12,554 nucleotides of DNA from the NCBI GenBank assembly GCA_026785865.1, contig JAJAZG010000312.1:1-12554 (forward strand). Direction: 5' to 3'. Below are positions 11,999 through 12,554 of the stretch, piece after piece; the stretch's first letter is position 1; each line of letters starts with the position of its first letter. The position numbers were made by a program, and so were the translations under genes. Source of the stretch: Pseudanabaena sp. CAN_BIN31. Lineage in GTDB: Bacteria; Cyanobacteriota; Cyanobacteriia; Pseudanabaenales; Pseudanabaenaceae. The notes beneath the pieces were generated by a model. It was not told the origin of the DNA and did no database searches. It saw nothing but the letters and a program-made list of their open reading frames with translations.

Positions 11999-12554
11999 AT
12001 GACAGAAACATCGCTGCGAGAGCAACAATATCCCCTAATTCGCGATCTAGCCAACTGTATCGAAACTGTATGGCGGGAAAATTTAGATTTATCGCCCTAT
12101 CAAGTTCCCGAAGATTTAGGCTATGTTGAAGGAGCTTTGGAAGGTGAACGCCTCGTAATTGAGAACCATTGTTATAGCACGCCTCAATTTCGGAAGCTGC
12201 ATTTGGAGTTAGCCAAAGTTGGTAGTGGCTTAGATATTCTGCATTGTGTGATGTTTCCTAATCCTGAATATGGCATTCCCATTTTTGGATGTGACTTAGT
12301 GGGCGGGCGCGGCAGTATTAGTGCAGCGATCGTGGATTTATCGCCTGTGCATCCTGAACGCACTTTACCCCTCAGTTATGTCAATGCTTTGTCTAGTCTG
12401 CCTGAGATTAAATTTGAGCAGACCCGCGAGTTGCCAGCATGGGGCGATATTTTTTCGGATTTTTGTTTGTTTGTGCGTCCCATGGGCGATCGCGAAGAAG
12501 CAGACTTCTTACAAAGAGTGCGTGAATATTTGACTTTGCACTGTCAGTTAGCGG
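11999..12554 (+). CDS. pcyA: PcyA, phycocyanobilin:ferredoxin oxidoreductase (3' end cut by window)
   Basis: The first 185 codons are present, from ATG 11999-12001. The enzyme reduces biliverdin IX-alpha to phycocyanobilin with four electrons from ferredoxin, providing the chromophore of phycobiliproteins and phytochromes. The family block STPQFRKLHLELAKVGSGLD is followed by ILHCVMFPNPEYGIPIFGCD and then LPAWGDIFSDFCLFVRP. The residues equivalent to Synechocystis His74, Glu76, His88 and Asp105, which bind and protonate the substrate, appear to be His68, Glu70, His82 and Asp99. The full length is usually about 240-250 residues, so some 60 are missing. It starts 27 bases after the response regulator stop, without a strong Shine-Dalgarno, and is probably in the same operon. 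Confidence 0.96.
   Translation, partial: MTETSLREQQYPLIRDLANCIETVWRENLDLSPYQVPEDLGYVEGALEGERLVIENHCYSTPQFRKLHLELAKVGSGLDILHCVMFPNPEYGIPIFGCDLVGGRGSISAAIVDLSPVHPERTLPLSYVNALSSLPEIKFEQTRELPAWGDIFSDFCLFVRPMGDREEADFLQRVREYLTLHCQLA

Larger units (their letters stand above)
6007..12493. repeat. HIP1 octamer (GCGATCGC) series
   Basis: Sixteen exact copies start at 6007, 6036, 6167, 6560, 6676, 6835, 6994, 8089, 8270, 8725, 9029, 10032, 10441, 11401, 11632 and 12486. HIP1 is a hallmark over-represented palindrome of many cyanobacterial genomes. Copies occur both within genes and between them. Not one exact copy was found in 1-6006; near-matches there differ at one base (for example 5509-5516, GCGATCGA). 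Confidence 0.9.

Noticed and set aside
6007..12493. HIP1 palindromes as operators of single genes
   Set aside because: They occur inside coding regions as often as between genes and are a genome-wide cyanobacterial feature, so gene-specific regulation is not indicated except for the terminator at 6002-6052.
1..12554. CRISPR array, tRNA, rRNA or prophage integrase
   Set aside because: I saw no regularly spaced direct repeats, cloverleaf-like segments, rRNA motifs or integrase gene on either strand.

Overview
The window is chromosomal DNA from a cyanobacterium. The evidence is a partial pcyA (phycobilin synthesis), ldpA (circadian-clock Fe-S protein), a ycf45-type R3H ATPase, and 16 exact copies of the cyanobacterial octamer HIP1 (GCGATCGC). 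A filamentous or Pseudanabaena-like host is possible, but the sequence alone does not settle the genus.

Left part (1-5990), an accessory/defence island. It starts with the 3' end of an IS30-family transposase, which has cut off the end of a decayed HNH endonuclease gene. Upstream of that, on the minus strand, is an antitoxin-like partner split by one stop codon. Continuing upstream on the minus strand are a HepT/MntA toxin-antitoxin pair and a large NACHT (STAND) NTPase with an N-terminal helix-turn-helix. All are read leftwards from about 4180, and nacht-mntA-hepT look like one operon. Divergently, on the plus strand, lie hicA, hicB and a DUF29 gene, tightly overlapped. Just after DUF29 is a diverged second copy of a hicB 3' end. 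A secreted CHAP-domain protein closes this part. No exact HIP1 occurs in the first 6006 bases, against 16 copies in the remaining 6.5 kb, which suggests that the left part was acquired or has a different history.

Middle part (6000-7970). A HIP1-based terminator is followed by two plus-strand genes: a secreted protein of unknown function and a small membrane protein. Converging on them is a minus-strand trio: a RelB/ParD-like antitoxin without its usual toxin, a DUF4160 gene and a DUF2442 gene with a long unexplained C-terminal extension. An inverted repeat lies directly upstream of the trio.

Right part (8072-12554), core photosynthetic-cell genes. ldpA, ycf45, a REC-wHTH-REC response regulator and pcyA (cut by the window end) run on the plus strand with gaps of only 21-27 bases, so they probably form one operon. 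The set joins redox/light input to the clock, a nucleic-acid-binding ATPase, an unusual transcription factor and bilin synthesis. Both receiver domains of the regulator deviate from the canonical phospho-acceptor site: the first lacks about five residues of the loop after the Asp, and the second has Glu in place of Asp.

The candidates most worth a second look are the NACHT gene coupled to MntA/HepT, the 29-base repeat that gives two unrelated antitoxin genes the same start region, the hicB-tail remnant fused to the DUF29 stop, and the doubly atypical response regulator.
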